From contig CAJTUZ010000019.1 in the NCBI GenBank assembly GCA_910579735.1, positions 1 to 64,000 of the forward strand: a stretch of 64,000 nucleotides of DNA. Reading direction: 5' to 3'. The position numbers were made by a program, and so were the translations under genes. Origin of the DNA: an uncultured Lachnospiraceae bacterium. Its GTDB lineage: Bacteria > Bacillota > Clostridia > Lachnospirales > Lachnospiraceae. Positions 43,222-51,129 of this stretch are shown piece by piece; position 1 is the first letter of the stretch, and each line of letters begins with the position of its first letter. The notes beneath the pieces are model-generated. The model was not told where the DNA came from and did not search any database. It saw only the letters and a program-made list of their open reading frames with translations.

Positions 43222-44025
43222 ATGGAAATGTATGATGACTATCGGGCGGTTAATTTTTTTAAAGACGATGCCCTGGAAATGCGTGAAAGAATAGGAAATC
43301 TAAGCCGTATCATGATGAAGTTCATTACGGAGTCTAAATTTAATGAGATAGAGAGGCTGTTTCAGGAATGTAAAACCATGAGATATTCCGCGCAGGGATA
43401 TCTGGAGGCATGCACAGTTCCGGAGAATGAAAAAGCTGTCCTGGTCAATGCCGGTTATACAAGGGCATTAATGGATATTATGCAGTTATATTTGAATCTG
43501 TGCATGCTGCAAAATGAAATATGGCAGATTAAAACAAAATATAAAAATGAAATTTTATCTGTTCTGGCGCAGAAGGGAACATTGCTGCACAAAGATCTTG
43601 CATGTATGATAGGCGTGTCGGCAAGCGGCCTTACCGCGATCATCAAACAGATGAATGCTACGCGGGTCAAAACGATCAATGTAGAGGAAGTCAGTAAATT
43701 CAAATTATATTCCATTACCCCTGCTGCGTATAAATATATTATGCAGAATATGCCGGATCTGCCGCGGGATGAATATGAAAACCGTCAAAAGGAAAATTAT
43801 TACAGGGATTTAGTGGCGATTAAAAAGAAAATGGAAGGTATGAGGATGGATAACAGGGAAAACGGGAAAACAGAACAGTATCCGCAGATCAGGGATGGGA
43901 AGGCGATGAAAAGAGAAAATTCAAGTTTAAAGAAAAATATGCCTGCAGATCCCTTTTGTGTAAAAAAACAGAAGCATACAGAAAACAGGAAGAGAGGGTT
44001 TGTTGTGTTAGAAAAACTGGCATAG
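43222..44025 (+). CDS. Winged-helix DNA-binding protein
   Basis: About 267 aa. An N-terminal helical region (1-110), then a winged helix near 118-175 (LLHKDLACMIGVSASGLTAI, recognition helix with SGLTAIIKQMN, wing FKLYSITPAAYKYI) of MarR-like type, and a long basic, probably disordered tail rich in Lys/Asn/Glu. AAAGGAGGG at 43210-43217 fixes ATG 43222 over 43201. It starts 22 bp after the nitrilase-like gene. It may regulate the unit, or bind nucleic acid as part of its action. Confidence 0.65.
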   Translation: MEMYDDYRAVNFFKDDALEMRERIGNLSRIMMKFITESKFNEIERLFQECKTMRYSAQGYLEACTVPENEKAVLVNAGYTRALMDIMQLYLNLCMLQNEIWQIKTKYKNEILSVLAQKGTLLHKDLACMIGVSASGLTAIIKQMNATRVKTINVEEVSKFKLYSITPAAYKYIMQNMPDLPRDEYENRQKENYYRDLVAIKKKMEGMRMDNRENGKTEQYPQIRDGKAMKRENSSLKKNMPADPFCVKKQKHTENRKRGFVVLEKLA

Positions 44026-44050
44026 GTCCGGGAGAGAAGGAGGAAGGGAT

Positions 44051-44665
44051 ATGGAAAGTCTGAACATTATGATAGAAACTTTAGGAAATGACTGGAAACA
44101 GAAGCTGGATTATTATTTAAAAGGCGAAGAGGACGAATTGGATGATAAAAGTAAAGGGTGTGTAGAAGACTTTTTAATGGCTTTTCTGGAAGGAGTCCGC
44201 GATAATAGAGTTTCCGATCTGCAGAAAATTGAAAAGAAGATTGATAATGAGCTGCTTTATAAAAATATGAGTGACTATGTGAAGCGGCTCTTATGGGTAT
44301 TTTATGCATTTGCACCGTTTCGATCACAGATTGTAAAAGATCCGCAGAAGGCACGGGATATCATAACCAGTATATTCGTGCAGAATGTTTTGCGCTATAA
44401 TCCTAATCTGCTCTCGGATTTTGAAGAATATGGATTTGAAAATGAAGAAGTTTTTACCAATTTTTTAAACGCGCTGGGGAGTCTGTGCGGTTTTGTTGTC
44501 GAGAAGAACTTCTGCCGCAGTGCGATCAAAAACTTTATTGATGCACAGACCGGCCTGCCGCAGACTCTTTGTGAACATGTTACGGAACTGATCGATCAGA
44601 ACTTTGCAGCTTTAAGGCAGAATTACATCATTGAAAAACTGAATCAAATGGAAGGTATCAGTTGA
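44051..44665 (+). CDS. Helical protein, third gene of the unit, function unknown
   Basis: 204 aa, predicted nearly all alpha, no signal peptide or membrane helix. It contains an acidic segment KGEEDELDDKSKG near 24-36, and amphipathic helices such as NEEVFTNFLNALGSLCGFVV. No family recognised. GAAGGAGG lies 9 nt before ATG. It is 25 bp after the winged-helix gene and is followed by a terminator, so the three genes form one transcript. A partner of the nitrilase-like protein is plausible. Confidence 0.6.
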   Translation: MESLNIMIETLGNDWKQKLDYYLKGEEDELDDKSKGCVEDFLMAFLEGVRDNRVSDLQKIEKKIDNELLYKNMSDYVKRLLWVFYAFAPFRSQIVKDPQKARDIITSIFVQNVLRYNPNLLSDFEEYGFENEEVFTNFLNALGSLCGFVVEKNFCRSAIKNFIDAQTGLPQTLCEHVTELIDQNFAALRQNYIIEKLNQMEGIS

Positions 44666-44702
44666 TGTCTCTATCCATACAGTGATTATCGATCATGCCC
44701 AC

Positions 44703-44728
44703 AGGCGGCCGTATCCCGGCCGCCTTTT
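44703..44728 (+). terminator. Terminator of the 41803-44665 unit
   Basis: AGGCGGCCG pairs with CGGCCGCCTT around TATCC, followed by TTTTG. Confidence 0.85.
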
Positions 44729-44730
44729 GA

Positions 44731-45375
44731 TCAATATTCTTTTCGCCTGAAAATCCCGACGGTAAACGGACATGACAGGACAAACGCCGACAGCGAACCG
44801 ATGAACAACACTACATTGCCGAGCAGGATGCCCGTAATTCCCGGTGCAAACAGATCATTGCACAGGTTGACGATTACAAGCGTCAAAACGCCTGCAACGA
44901 GTAAGGAGATCAGCAGGAGCGCTTCGCTTTTCTCTTTGCCGCACAGATAAAAAAGCGGAAAGAAGATGGCTCCTGAAAAAAGGCTGATGCTGATTCCAAG
45001 TGTGAACATGGAGAGGATGTCAATCTTTTGATCGAAAGGACAGCCGTGTAAAATCCATGACAGACTCACGCCGGTTCCGGCAAAGATCGTCCCGATGAGC
45101 ATCCAGAGCAGGAGGTTTGCATACAGGCTTACAATAATATCCGCCCGTCTGACCGGAAGCGTTAATTTATATTTTCCCCATTTGGAGATAAATTCGTTTT
45201 TGGCAGCGGCGGCAGCATTGATGGAAAACCCGACGATTCCGATCATAGTATAGCCGATTACAAGCGACTGGCTGATAACGGCGGCGGTAAAGATGCCTGT
45301 TAAAAGCAGAAAGACAGAGAATACTTTGGCATTTGCGCATACCGCTCTGAAATTGTTTTTAAGAAGTCCCTTCAT
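44731..45375 (-). CDS. ABC-2 type permease (Ytr-like operon)
   Basis: 214 aa, about six hydrophobic segments, starting MKGLLKNNFRAVCANAKVF, as in small ABC-2 permeases of YtrA-controlled exporters. It overlaps the ATPase gene by 4 bp. With the ATPase at 45372-46238 it should be an exporter that responds to cell-wall stress; this follows from known Ytr operons. Confidence 0.82.
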   Translation of the reverse strand: MKGLLKNNFRAVCANAKVFSVFLLLTGIFTAAVISQSLVIGYTMIGIVGFSINAAAAAKNEFISKWGKYKLTLPVRRADIIVSLYANLLLWMLIGTIFAGTGVSLSWILHGCPFDQKIDILSMFTLGISISLFSGAIFFPLFYLCGKEKSEALLLISLLVAGVLTLVIVNLCNDLFAPGITGILLGNVVLFIGSLSAFVLSCPFTVGIFRRKEY

Positions 45376-46238
45376 AACCGTTCCCCCTTTATTAACAACA
45401 GCATGATCTCGTCAAGCGAGACATGGTCTATGACAATGTCTTTGTACTTTCCGGCGGCTTCTTTTGCATTGCGGACCAATACGTCCGTTTGCAGATCCCG
45501 CTTCCGGTATGCGAGGACATCGCCGGGATCCAGTGACCGGAACTGGCTTTCCTGGCATCTCATGACGGCATATTGATAAGCCAGCTCATTTTTGGATACG
45601 GTCATCAGGAGCCTGCCTTTGTGGATAAAAGCAATATAGTCGGCAATTTTTTCCAGATCGCTTGTGATATGGGAGGAGAGCAGGATAGAGTGTGTCTCCT
45701 CCTGTACAAAATCCAGAAACACATCCAGCATTTCATCACGCATAATGGGATCAAGGCCGCTGGTTGCCTCATCCAGGATCAGCAGCTGGGGGTGATGCGA
45801 CAATGCGGCGGCGATCGCCAGTTTCATCGTCATACCTCGAGAATAATGCCCGATTTTTTGCCCGGGCGGCAGAGCGAATTCATCCGTGTATTTTTCAAAC
45901 AGGGCGTTGTCCCAGTTCTTATACAGTCCTGCCATGATCTGCGAGAGCTGTTTTGCCGTCCAATAAGAGGGGAAATTATCGCCGTCATAGACAACACCGA
46001 TCTTTTCCCTGATATCCGTATCCGCATCCGTCATTTCCTGGCCAAACAGGGTTATTTTTCCGTGGTCTTTTCGGATGGTATTTAAAATACAGCCGATCGT
46101 CGTCGTTTTGCCCGCGCCGTTTTCTCCGACAAACCCCAGAATAGAGCCATAGGGAAGTGAAAAGGTTATCTGATCCAGTAAAAAGCCGGATTTTTGAAAA
46201 GATTTGGAAACCTGCTGCAGTTCTAAAATGTTTTCCAT
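45372..46238 (-). CDS. ABC exporter ATP-binding protein (YtrB-like)
   Basis: 288 aa. Walker A GENGAGKTT, signature YSRGMTMKLAIA (the Ytr/Ecs-type variant), Walker B LLILDEATSGLDPIM, switch histidine LSSHITSD, C-terminal extension of about 70 residues. GGAGGG precedes ATG 46238. It follows the GntR gene without a gap of note and overlaps the permease gene. Confidence 0.88.
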   Translation of the reverse strand: MENILELQQVSKSFQKSGFLLDQITFSLPYGSILGFVGENGAGKTTTIGCILNTIRKDHGKITLFGQEMTDADTDIREKIGVVYDGDNFPSYWTAKQLSQIMAGLYKNWDNALFEKYTDEFALPPGQKIGHYSRGMTMKLAIAAALSHHPQLLILDEATSGLDPIMRDEMLDVFLDFVQEETHSILLSSHITSDLEKIADYIAFIHKGRLLMTVSKNELAYQYAVMRCQESQFRSLDPGDVLAYRKRDLQTDVLVRNAKEAAGKYKDIVIDHVSLDEIMLLLIKGERL

Positions 46239-46239
46239 C

Positions 46240-46617
46240 TTATTCGCCCTCCTGATAAAATAAAGATAATAATTCCGTCAGTTTTTCAAGGGAAATGTTA
46301 CTTGTGCGTCCGATCTCGGCGGCGGCCAGTAAATGCTCCTCGGCAATACGCTGTTGTTCTTCCTGATAAAATTCTTTGTTCCGTGCCGATACAAAACTCC
46401 CTCTGCCGACGGTGGTTTCGATAAATCCATCTCTTTGCAAATCTTCATACGCTTTTTGGACTGTGATCACACTTATATGAATGGATTTTGCCAAAGCGCG
46501 CATGGATGGAATGGCATCACCGGCCTGCAGTTCTCCGCGCATGATCATTGCCTTGATTTGTGACGTGATCTGCTCATAGATCGGTTTATTGGCGTTGTTG
46601 CTGATAATAATTTCCAC
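46240..46617 (-). CDS. GntR-family regulator, YtrA subfamily
   Basis: 125 aa, the short YtrA form: winged helix (KPIYEQITSQIKAMIMRGEL, IPSMRALAKSIHISVITVQK, GFIETTVGRGSFVS) plus a helical dimer tail of about 40 residues with no ligand domain. It is first gene of the exporter operon and probably represses it through the 12-3-12 palindrome upstream. Confidence 0.92.
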   Translation of the reverse strand: MEIIISNNANKPIYEQITSQIKAMIMRGELQAGDAIPSMRALAKSIHISVITVQKAYEDLQRDGFIETTVGRGSFVSARNKEFYQEEQQRIAEEHLLAAAEIGRTSNISLEKLTELLSLFYQEGE

Positions 46618-46637
46618 ATTTTACCCCTTTGTCACCA

Positions 46638-46688
46638 TAATGTACTTATTGTATAAGTACATTATAACACCTGTGCAGGGAGAGTCAA
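46638..46688 (-). promoter_or_regulatory. Promoter and operator of the YtrA-type operon
   Basis: Perfect palindrome: arms TAATGTACTTAT and ATAAGTACATTA, 3-bp centre (46638-46664). On minus, TTGACT (46688-46683), 16-bp spacer, TATAAT (46666-46661) overlaps one arm. Binding of the GntR dimer would block the -10. Confidence 0.82.
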
Positions 46689-46889
46689 GCAGAAACAGAA
46701 AAAAGCAGCGATGGGAATTTATGTCACGGCTGCCTGCCGGACTTTTCAGGAAGAAAGAACAATAAAAAGATACCTTACATAAACGTAAGATACCTCGTAG
46801 AATTGTAAGTTGAATCAATGGAAGCGGACCATATTATCTGTTATCCTTATTTCAGTAAATAAAAAACAGAAAGAAAAGAGGATACCAAA

Positions 46890-47066
46890 ATGAAAGATAT
46901 TTTAATAGCAGTAGCAGCAATGATCGTGATTATCGCAGCACAGATAATATTAACGTCGGTGTTTACCTATCAGGTTGGAGAAACCTTTTCCAGAATAGCT
47001 TTGTCATTTTTATTTTATTACGCTATCATGAGAGGTATTACGAGTAAGAAAAAAGCTGTCAATTAA
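46890..47066 (+). CDS. Small two-helix membrane protein
   Basis: 58 aa: MKDILIAVAAMIVIIAAQII, then LTSVFTYQVGETFSRIALSF and LFYYAIMRGITSKKKAVN. Two membrane helices and a basic C-terminal tail. AAGAGG is 8 nt before ATG. No homologue recognised. It lies alone between the YtrA promoter and the 22-bp stem at 47092-47138. Confidence 0.68.
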   Translation: MKDILIAVAAMIVIIAAQIILTSVFTYQVGETFSRIALSFLFYYAIMRGITSKKKAVN

Positions 47067-47086
47067 AAATAGTTTTCAAATGTCTC

Positions 47087-47138
47087 TTGACAAAGCAGAT
47101 CAATGTGATATCATGATGATATCACATTGATCTGCTTT
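47087..47138. promoter_or_regulatory. 22-bp perfect palindrome overlapping a promoter
   Basis: Left arm 47092-47113 and right arm 47117-47138 are exact complements (AAAGCAGATC...GATCTGCTTT) around TGA. TTGACA (47087-47092) and TATCAT (47109-47114), 16 bp apart, lie in the left arm. ATTTATTTTTAA follows, so it could instead be a terminator for the 58-aa gene. The next start is ATG 47166. Confidence 0.65.
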
Positions 47139-47165
47139 ATTTATTTTTAAGAGGGAGAAATTAGT

Positions 47166-48194
47166 ATGGAAGAAAAAATTTTAACGGGAAAGAAACATGG
47201 TATGCCGGTTTTACTCGCATTTTTACTGTTGTATGCACTTGCCATTGCAGGCGCTGTCTGCGGCGGTATAATGCTTGACAGGGGGGAAAACCCGGTGCTT
47301 TTTGTGATCAGTCTGGTCGTTCTTTTGACAGCCTGGATCATCCTGCCGGGACTGAAGGTGCTGAAACCGCAGGAAGCGCTTGTACTGACGTTATTCGGGA
47401 AATATATCGGCACGCTGAAAGGCGACGGATTTTATTATGTGAATCCGTTTTGTACCAGTGTGAACCCGGCGGCCAAAACGAAATTAAGCCAGAGCGGCGA
47501 TGTCGTCAATTCGACTTCCGTTATGGCGATTGCAGGACAAATGGCGGCAGGCCAGATTGCCGGTACAGATGTTGAAATGGGAAAGAAGATTTCCATGAAG
47601 ATCATGACGCTCAATAACAGCCGTCAGAAGATCAATGACTGTCTGGGAAACCCGATAGAGATCGGTATCGCGGTTACATGGCGCATTGTTGATACGGCCA
47701 AGGCGGTATTTAATGTGGATAATTATAAGGAATTTCTGTCATTACAGTGTGACAGCGCGCTGCGAAATATTGTGCGCATCTATCCTTATGATGTGGCGCC
47801 CAATGTCGATACGACAGGAGACGGCGTGGCGGATGAAGGAAGTCTTAGAGGTTCGAGTGAGGTTGTGGCCTCCAGAATACGGGATGAGATACAGGAGAGA
47901 GTTCTGGAAGCAGGAATCGAAATCGTGGAAGCGCGGATCACGTATCTTGCTTATGCGCCCGAGATTGCGGTAGTCATGCTGCAGAGACAGCAGGCGTCGG
48001 CAATCATTGATGCCAGAAAGATGATTGTGGACGGTGCGGTCGGTATGGTGGAAATGGCTTTGGAGCGGTTAAATGAAAAGCATATCGTAGAGCTTGATGA
48101 AGAGCGAAAAGCGGCCATGGTATCCAACCTGCTTGTTGTCCTGTGCGGAAATCATGATGCACAGCCGATCGTTAATTCGGGAAGTCTTTATTAA
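47166..48194 (+). CDS. SPFH (band 7) domain membrane protein
   Basis: 342 aa. N-terminal hydrophobic hairpin (about 12-62), then an SPFH domain (PQEALVLTLFGKYIGTLKGD, IGIAVTWRIVDTAKAVFNVD) and a coiled-coil helical end (AGIEIVEARITYLAYAPEIA). SPFH proteins form membrane-bound scaffolds or microdomains. GAGGGAG precedes ATG. A Gly/Met/Ala-rich insert (VMAIAGQMAAGQIAGTD) lies inside the domain. The gene is followed 13 bp later by a ribbon-helix-helix protein. Confidence 0.88.
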   Translation: MEEKILTGKKHGMPVLLAFLLLYALAIAGAVCGGIMLDRGENPVLFVISLVVLLTAWIILPGLKVLKPQEALVLTLFGKYIGTLKGDGFYYVNPFCTSVNPAAKTKLSQSGDVVNSTSVMAIAGQMAAGQIAGTDVEMGKKISMKIMTLNNSRQKINDCLGNPIEIGIAVTWRIVDTAKAVFNVDNYKEFLSLQCDSALRNIVRIYPYDVAPNVDTTGDGVADEGSLRGSSEVVASRIRDEIQERVLEAGIEIVEARITYLAYAPEIAVVMLQRQQASAIIDARKMIVDGAVGMVEMALERLNEKHIVELDEERKAAMVSNLLVVLCGNHDAQPIVNSGSLY

Positions 48195-48207
48195 AAGGAA
48201 TGAGCGT

Positions 48208-48411
48208 ATGGGTGATACAGGGAAAAAACAGGTGCCGCTCCGGCTTTCTGCGAAACTATATGATGCGATAGCAGCCTGGGCGGAAGATGATTTCCGGTCT
48301 GTTAACGGACAGATCGAATATCTTTTAACAGAATGTGTGCGTCAGCGCAGGAAAAATGGGAAATATGTTTCCGACGAGATCGACGTGCCGCCGAAGCTGG
48401 ATATAGGGTAG
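48208..48411 (+). CDS. Small ribbon-helix-helix protein (Arc-like)
   Basis: 67 aa. QVPLRLSAKLYDAIAAWAED supplies the beta strand and first helix, DFRSVNGQIEYLLTECVRQR the second helix, as in Arc/MetJ-fold proteins. Such proteins bind DNA as dimers. GAATGAGCGT precedes the start; the frame before 48208 lies in the SPFH gene. It probably regulates or modulates this small operon. No toxin gene is adjacent, so antitoxin function is unlikely. Confidence 0.78.
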   Translation: MGDTGKKQVPLRLSAKLYDAIAAWAEDDFRSVNGQIEYLLTECVRQRRKNGKYVSDEIDVPPKLDIG

Positions 48412-48481
48412 GCGATCGGCAGGCAGATATGATATGAAGGGGGGACAGCATAAATAATAGAAAAGAGAGAGGGGTATGAAT

Positions 48482-48718
48482 ATGGATAAAAATCATCATG
48501 TAAAAAAAATGATAGCGCCGATCATTGTTACGATCATTATTTTGTCATACTATATAGGGATTGCGGTGTTTTTGATGGCGGTGCCAGGCGTTCCGGTTAT
48601 CGCCAGAGGACTGCTTATTGTAGTGCCGCTTATCCTGTCGGCGGTCATGTTTGGCGTGTTGATCAGCAGAATCAGAGAAATTAAAGGAGGAGAAGAAGAT
48701 GATCTTAGTCAATACTGA
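48482..48718 (+). CDS. Two-helix membrane protein of the SPFH cluster
   Basis: 78 aa: helices near 11-32 and 38-60 (IVPLILSAVMFGVLI), then a charged tail (REIKGGEEDDLSQY). GAGAGGGG is 8 nt before ATG 48482; the ATG at 48476 is only 2 nt away from it. It overlaps the next gene by 20 bp. Function unknown. It may link the SPFH and YbjQ proteins at the membrane. Confidence 0.7.
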   Translation: MDKNHHVKKMIAPIIVTIIILSYYIGIAVFLMAVPGVPVIARGLLIVVPLILSAVMFGVLISRIREIKGGEEDDLSQY

Positions 48719-49013
48719 TTATATCAGCGGAAAAGAATTGGAAATGTTAGGAATGGTAAAAGGCAGCACAATCCAGTCCAAGAATGTCGGAAAGGATATT
48801 ACGCAGAGTTTTAAAACTTTAGTCGGCGGTGAATTAAAGGGTTATACCGAAATGATGAACGAAGCCAGAGCGCTTGCGAGCAAGCGTATGGTAGAAGAGG
48901 CGGAAAGACTGGGTGCCGACGCAGTCGTCAATATCCGGTATGCATCAGCATCTGTTATGGCGGGGGCAGCGGAAGTTATGGCATACGGTACGGCCGTTAA
49001 ATTCAGATCATAA
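48699..49013 (+). CDS. YbjQ / UPF0145 family protein
   Basis: 104 aa. Typical YbjQ pattern: strand KELEMLGMVKGSTI, RALASKRMVEEAERLGADAV, then NIRYASASV...AYGTAVKF. Members form pentameric beta rings; their role is not known. AAAGGAGGAG precedes ATG. It is last gene of the SPFH unit and ends at a good terminator. Confidence 0.85.
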   Translation: MILVNTDYISGKELEMLGMVKGSTIQSKNVGKDITQSFKTLVGGELKGYTEMMNEARALASKRMVEEAERLGADAVVNIRYASASVMAGAAEVMAYGTAVKFRS

Positions 49014-49024
49014 AGCGGAAGATA

Positions 49025-49061
49025 AAAACAGCCTTTTTCCAAATGGGAAAAGGCTGTTTTT
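49025..49061 (+). terminator. Terminator of the SPFH unit
   Basis: AAAACAGCCTTTTTCC pairs with GGGAAAAGGCTGTTTT around AAAT, with one G-T pair, then TG. Confidence 0.88.
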
Positions 49062-49108
49062 GATATTATATTAATGAATGCACTTTCCTATCATATCTGT
49101 CGTGAATC

Positions 49109-50278
49109 TTAATCAGCAAAATCCATCAAAATATAATCGATCTCATCCCAGTCGTCTGAATCGATCACACCGTCATTCAGGTCGATGTCATATGTTCCGA
49201 CAACCGGATCTTTGTAAGATATTTCGTCTACCTTAGGAATGATAGCGTTTAATATGTTTTCCGCATATTCGTCTTCGGTCATATCCGCCGATGCGTCTGC
49301 AACGGCCTGCGCATCTTCCAGAATAATATCCAGGAAATCAGTAGGATACATTGTCAGTTCCATAGAACCGTATGATGCACCATCCGGAAGGTCAACAACT
49401 GGCGTATCCCATTTAAATTTGGCAAGTACTTTAGCGGAAAGATCGTAGTAACTCTGTGCGATCGTAGGATCGATCGACTCATAGTCTACGTCAAGATAAT
49501 ACATAAGTCCCTCTGCATAATACTGAATTTCCGCTTCATATAATGCCTGAGCATTTTCTTCCGTATCGAATTTGTTTTCCACGTAATTTGCATAATCGCC
49601 GTAGAAACTTGTTTTCAAGGCATCGTCAACGAATTGGATACAATCCTGCGCGCTGCCTACATAACCCCAGTTGCTGTCTGCCAGATAGTAGCTTACCTGA
49701 TCGACAACACCGGCGCTGATTTCGATCTCTACGTTAACATCCCAGTCGTCAGCAGTTGTATACTGATAGTAAAGGTAACGGTCGTCTTCTATTTCAACAG
49801 GATCGCCATAAGCGGCAATGACATCTTCCTTGGTGCTTTTATATGTAATGCCGCCCGGCAGGAGAAGTTTGGAGCTGTCCTTGTCGTCGGATACTTTGAC
49901 CTCTACGTATTGAATGGAACAGTCTGCGATCTTTGCGGGTTCCTCTTCAAGATTGATCGCTAACATGCTCACATACTGAGAGCTTATTTCGTCGTTAAAA
50001 AGTTCAAACTCATTGGATTCGACATTGTTTTCCAACATAAAAGTATCTTTGTTTTCATAATTGTTTGAAATATGCCATCCGCTGCTTAACCAGTCGGAAA
50101 TATCGCCCGGGAAGGAATATACTTCTCCGTTGACAACGAATTGACCGCAGTCAAGCGTTGTGCCGATTTTTCCTGTGTTTTCTTCGATCCATGCGTCTTT
50201 ATTTCCGCCAAGGCCTGCGCAGGCTGTTAACTGTAAGCCCATGGCAGCAATAAGACATAATGCTGCAATTTTCTTCAT
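49109..50278 (-). CDS. Lipoprotein of unknown function with acidic C-terminus
   Basis: 389 aa. Signal peptide and lipobox LTACAG (Cys near 20). The mature part includes a region (LLLPGGITYKSTKEDVIAAY, GDPVEIEDDRYLYYQY) found in several Firmicute surface lipoproteins, followed by an Asp/Glu/Tyr-rich half. The end (TYDIDLNDGVIDSDDWDEI) looks like an EF-hand or dockerin loop missing one residue. ATG 50278 is 6 nt after GGAGG. Monocistronic. Surface role unknown. Confidence 0.72.
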   Translation of the reverse strand: MKKIAALCLIAAMGLQLTACAGLGGNKDAWIEENTGKIGTTLDCGQFVVNGEVYSFPGDISDWLSSGWHISNNYENKDTFMLENNVESNEFELFNDEISSQYVSMLAINLEEEPAKIADCSIQYVEVKVSDDKDSSKLLLPGGITYKSTKEDVIAAYGDPVEIEDDRYLYYQYTTADDWDVNVEIEISAGVVDQVSYYLADSNWGYVGSAQDCIQFVDDALKTSFYGDYANYVENKFDTEENAQALYEAEIQYYAEGLMYYLDVDYESIDPTIAQSYYDLSAKVLAKFKWDTPVVDLPDGASYGSMELTMYPTDFLDIILEDAQAVADASADMTEDEYAENILNAIIPKVDEISYKDPVVGTYDIDLNDGVIDSDDWDEIDYILMDFAD

Positions 50279-50529
50279 CATAATCCTCCATCTTTTAATT
50301 GTTTGCTATATGTTCCCATCTATATGATATATATGATATGCGTTTGTGAATGCTCAGGAAAAAGACAAAATGCATACACAAACAACAGTAATTATAATGA
50401 GCGGAGTATTTTGTGTCAATGTTAAAATTCCACGAAGATAAGGGCCAAAATTCTGTGAATATTGGAGTAATATTGAAATAAACACGGGATTTTAGTATAA
50501 TACGACTAATATGATTATGGGGGCAGTCT

Positions 50530-51096
50530 ATGAACCGGACGAAGAAACTCATCAGCGATGCATTTTGGCAGCTTTTGGAAGAGAGACCGTACAACAAGAT
50601 CACCGTGCAGAATATTGTGACGTGTTGTGAGATGAACAGGAATACATTTTATTATCATTTTCAGGATATCCCTGCCCTGGCCGAATATTCTATTAAAGAA
50701 TGGACAGAGCAGGTGATCAGAAAGAACTGTGAATTCGGTTCTCCGATGAACTGTATCACTCCTTTGGCACAGGAATTTACAAAGCGTAAAGCGGCTTTTA
50801 TTCATATTTACCGTTCTTCCTGCGGAGAAGAATTTATCCGGTATTTAAACGAGATCACCTTCCACGTTGTAGGACTATATGTGGAAGGCGCAACGGAGAA
50901 TATCCCTATCCCGCCGGAAGATAAAGCCGTCCTGACCAGATTCTACAAATGTGCCTTTGCTGGCATCGTGATAGACTGGCTGGATGCGGGCGCATCCTAT
51001 GATCTTCTTGATTTTTGCGGGAAGATCTGCGATGCTTTTGAAGGCGCCGAGAAAACGGCCTTCCTAAAACATATCCCCGAATCCATATTGCCGTAG
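50530..51096 (+). CDS. TetR-family regulator
   Basis: 188 aa. TetR HTH (NRTKKLISDAFWQLLEERPY, KITVQNIVTCCEMNRNTFYY) and a helical C-terminal domain similar to the DhaS-like group of Firmicutes. GGGGG precedes ATG. Neighbours are a lipoprotein (minus, divergent) and a convergent membrane channel-like gene, so the target may be its own gene or the lipoprotein. Confidence 0.88.
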   Translation: MNRTKKLISDAFWQLLEERPYNKITVQNIVTCCEMNRNTFYYHFQDIPALAEYSIKEWTEQVIRKNCEFGSPMNCITPLAQEFTKRKAAFIHIYRSSCGEEFIRYLNEITFHVVGLYVEGATENIPIPPEDKAVLTRFYKCAFAGIVIDWLDAGASYDLLDFCGKICDAFEGAEKTAFLKHIPESILP

Positions 51097-51129
51097 GACT
51101 TATTTGGACTGGCTTCGGAGCAGGAGAGA

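Noticed and set aside
46789..46803. 15-bp sequence ATACCTCGTAGAATT shared with 53222-53236
   Set aside because: A single 15-bp match is expected by chance in 64 kb on two strands, and the flanks differ.
48208..48411. Ribbon-helix-helix protein as an antitoxin
   Set aside because: No toxin-like gene adjacent; neighbours are SPFH and membrane proteins.
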